Positions 63,811 through 64,000 of a DNA stretch of 64,000 nt are shown here, piece after piece. The notes under the pieces are model-generated. The model had not been told where the DNA came from. It did not search any database and saw nothing but the letters and a program-made list of their open reading frames with translations. Source of the DNA: Sitta carolinensis (taxonomy: Eukaryota; Chordata; Aves; Passeriformes; Sittidae); NCBI GenBank assembly GCA_032173965.1, contig CM063284.1, forward strand, positions 113,000,410 through 113,064,409. Reading direction: 5' to 3'. Position numbers and translations under genes: made by a program. Each line of letters opens with the position of its first letter. Within the stretch, counting starts at the first letter, position 1.

Positions 63811-64000
63811 TGGCAAATTTGTCTCTGGGATTGTGACTGACATTCTCTTTAACTGTTCTTTCTGAATCTTGCAGCAGCACTCTTGACATTTGGAAAGGGG
63901 AGTGGAAACACGAGTACCTTTGTGGATTTGGTCTGTGTTTGAGAGTAAGTTGTTAATTTTTTGAGAAGCTAGAGCTTGGTTGTCTCCAGAAAAATCATCT
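63521..64000 (-). other. ST18: Last intron of ST18 (partial)
   Basis: Sequence upstream of the terminal exon on the minus strand. It has a pyrimidine-rich acceptor region (63521-63560) and a T38 run on the plus strand (63772-63809) about 250 bp from the exon. No further exon is seen before the window ends. Confidence 0.8.
63772..63809. repeat. Pure T38 homopolymer in ST18 intron
   Basis: Thirty-eight consecutive T (A38 in the ST18 pre-mRNA). The 80-codon frames crossing it on both strands are artefacts. Confidence 0.95.

Noticed and set aside
63598..63843. Two opposed 80-codon frames with Phe or Lys runs
   Set aside because: Both cross the T38 homopolymer in the ST18 intron.
1..64000. CRISPR arrays, operons, phage or toxin-antitoxin-like systems
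   Set aside because: The sequence is vertebrate nuclear DNA; no regularly spaced repeats or tightly packed gene clusters are present.

Overview
The window looks like nuclear DNA from a bird, or less likely another sauropsid. The main evidence is eight 5'-truncated CR1 LINE copies with typical avian 3' ends, with no Alu/L1-type mammalian repeats seen. The rest is an AT-rich vertebrate intergenic background, with one CpG-island promoter at the left edge and one terminal coding exon at the right edge. There are no operons or prokaryotic features. Nearly all open reading frames over 60 codons are chance frames, several of them opening at GTG or TTG.

Left edge (1-965): a dense CpG island. On the minus strand it has an excellent splice donor (GT at 315-314), paired CCAAT boxes, GC boxes, a perfect 10-bp CLEAR/E-box palindrome and a forkhead site. 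I read it as the promoter and non-coding first exon of a leftward gene. From gene order relative to ST18 this is most likely PCMTD1, but no PCMTD1 coding sequence lies in the window.

Right edge (about 60,950-64,000): the last coding exon of ST18 (MYT1/NZF zinc-finger family) on the minus strand, 46 codons plus stop, with a strong acceptor. It is followed leftward by a probable 2.4-kb 3'UTR ending at a canonical polyadenylation signal with a downstream GU-rich element. The 3'UTR carries three miR-144-3p seed matches, two of them inside an exactly repeated 17-mer.

Middle (about 1,000-60,950): roughly 60 kb of intergenic DNA between two genes in the same orientation. It holds the CR1 copies, a probable solo ERV LTR (8,672-9,326), an orphan CpG-rich island with a seven-copy GC minisatellite (29,250-29,600), a diverged 350-bp direct repeat (36,893-37,790), two perfect palindromes, several pentanucleotide microsatellites and unusually long pure homopolymers. 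The most striking object is a 456-nt stretch of pure pyrimidine (39,620-40,075). It sits inside a CR1 copy and appears to have grown out of a pyrimidine motif native to CR1.

I found no convincing new protein system. The best items for follow-up are the CR1-born microsatellite, the orphan CpG island, the repeated miR-144 sites and the duplicated unclassified element.
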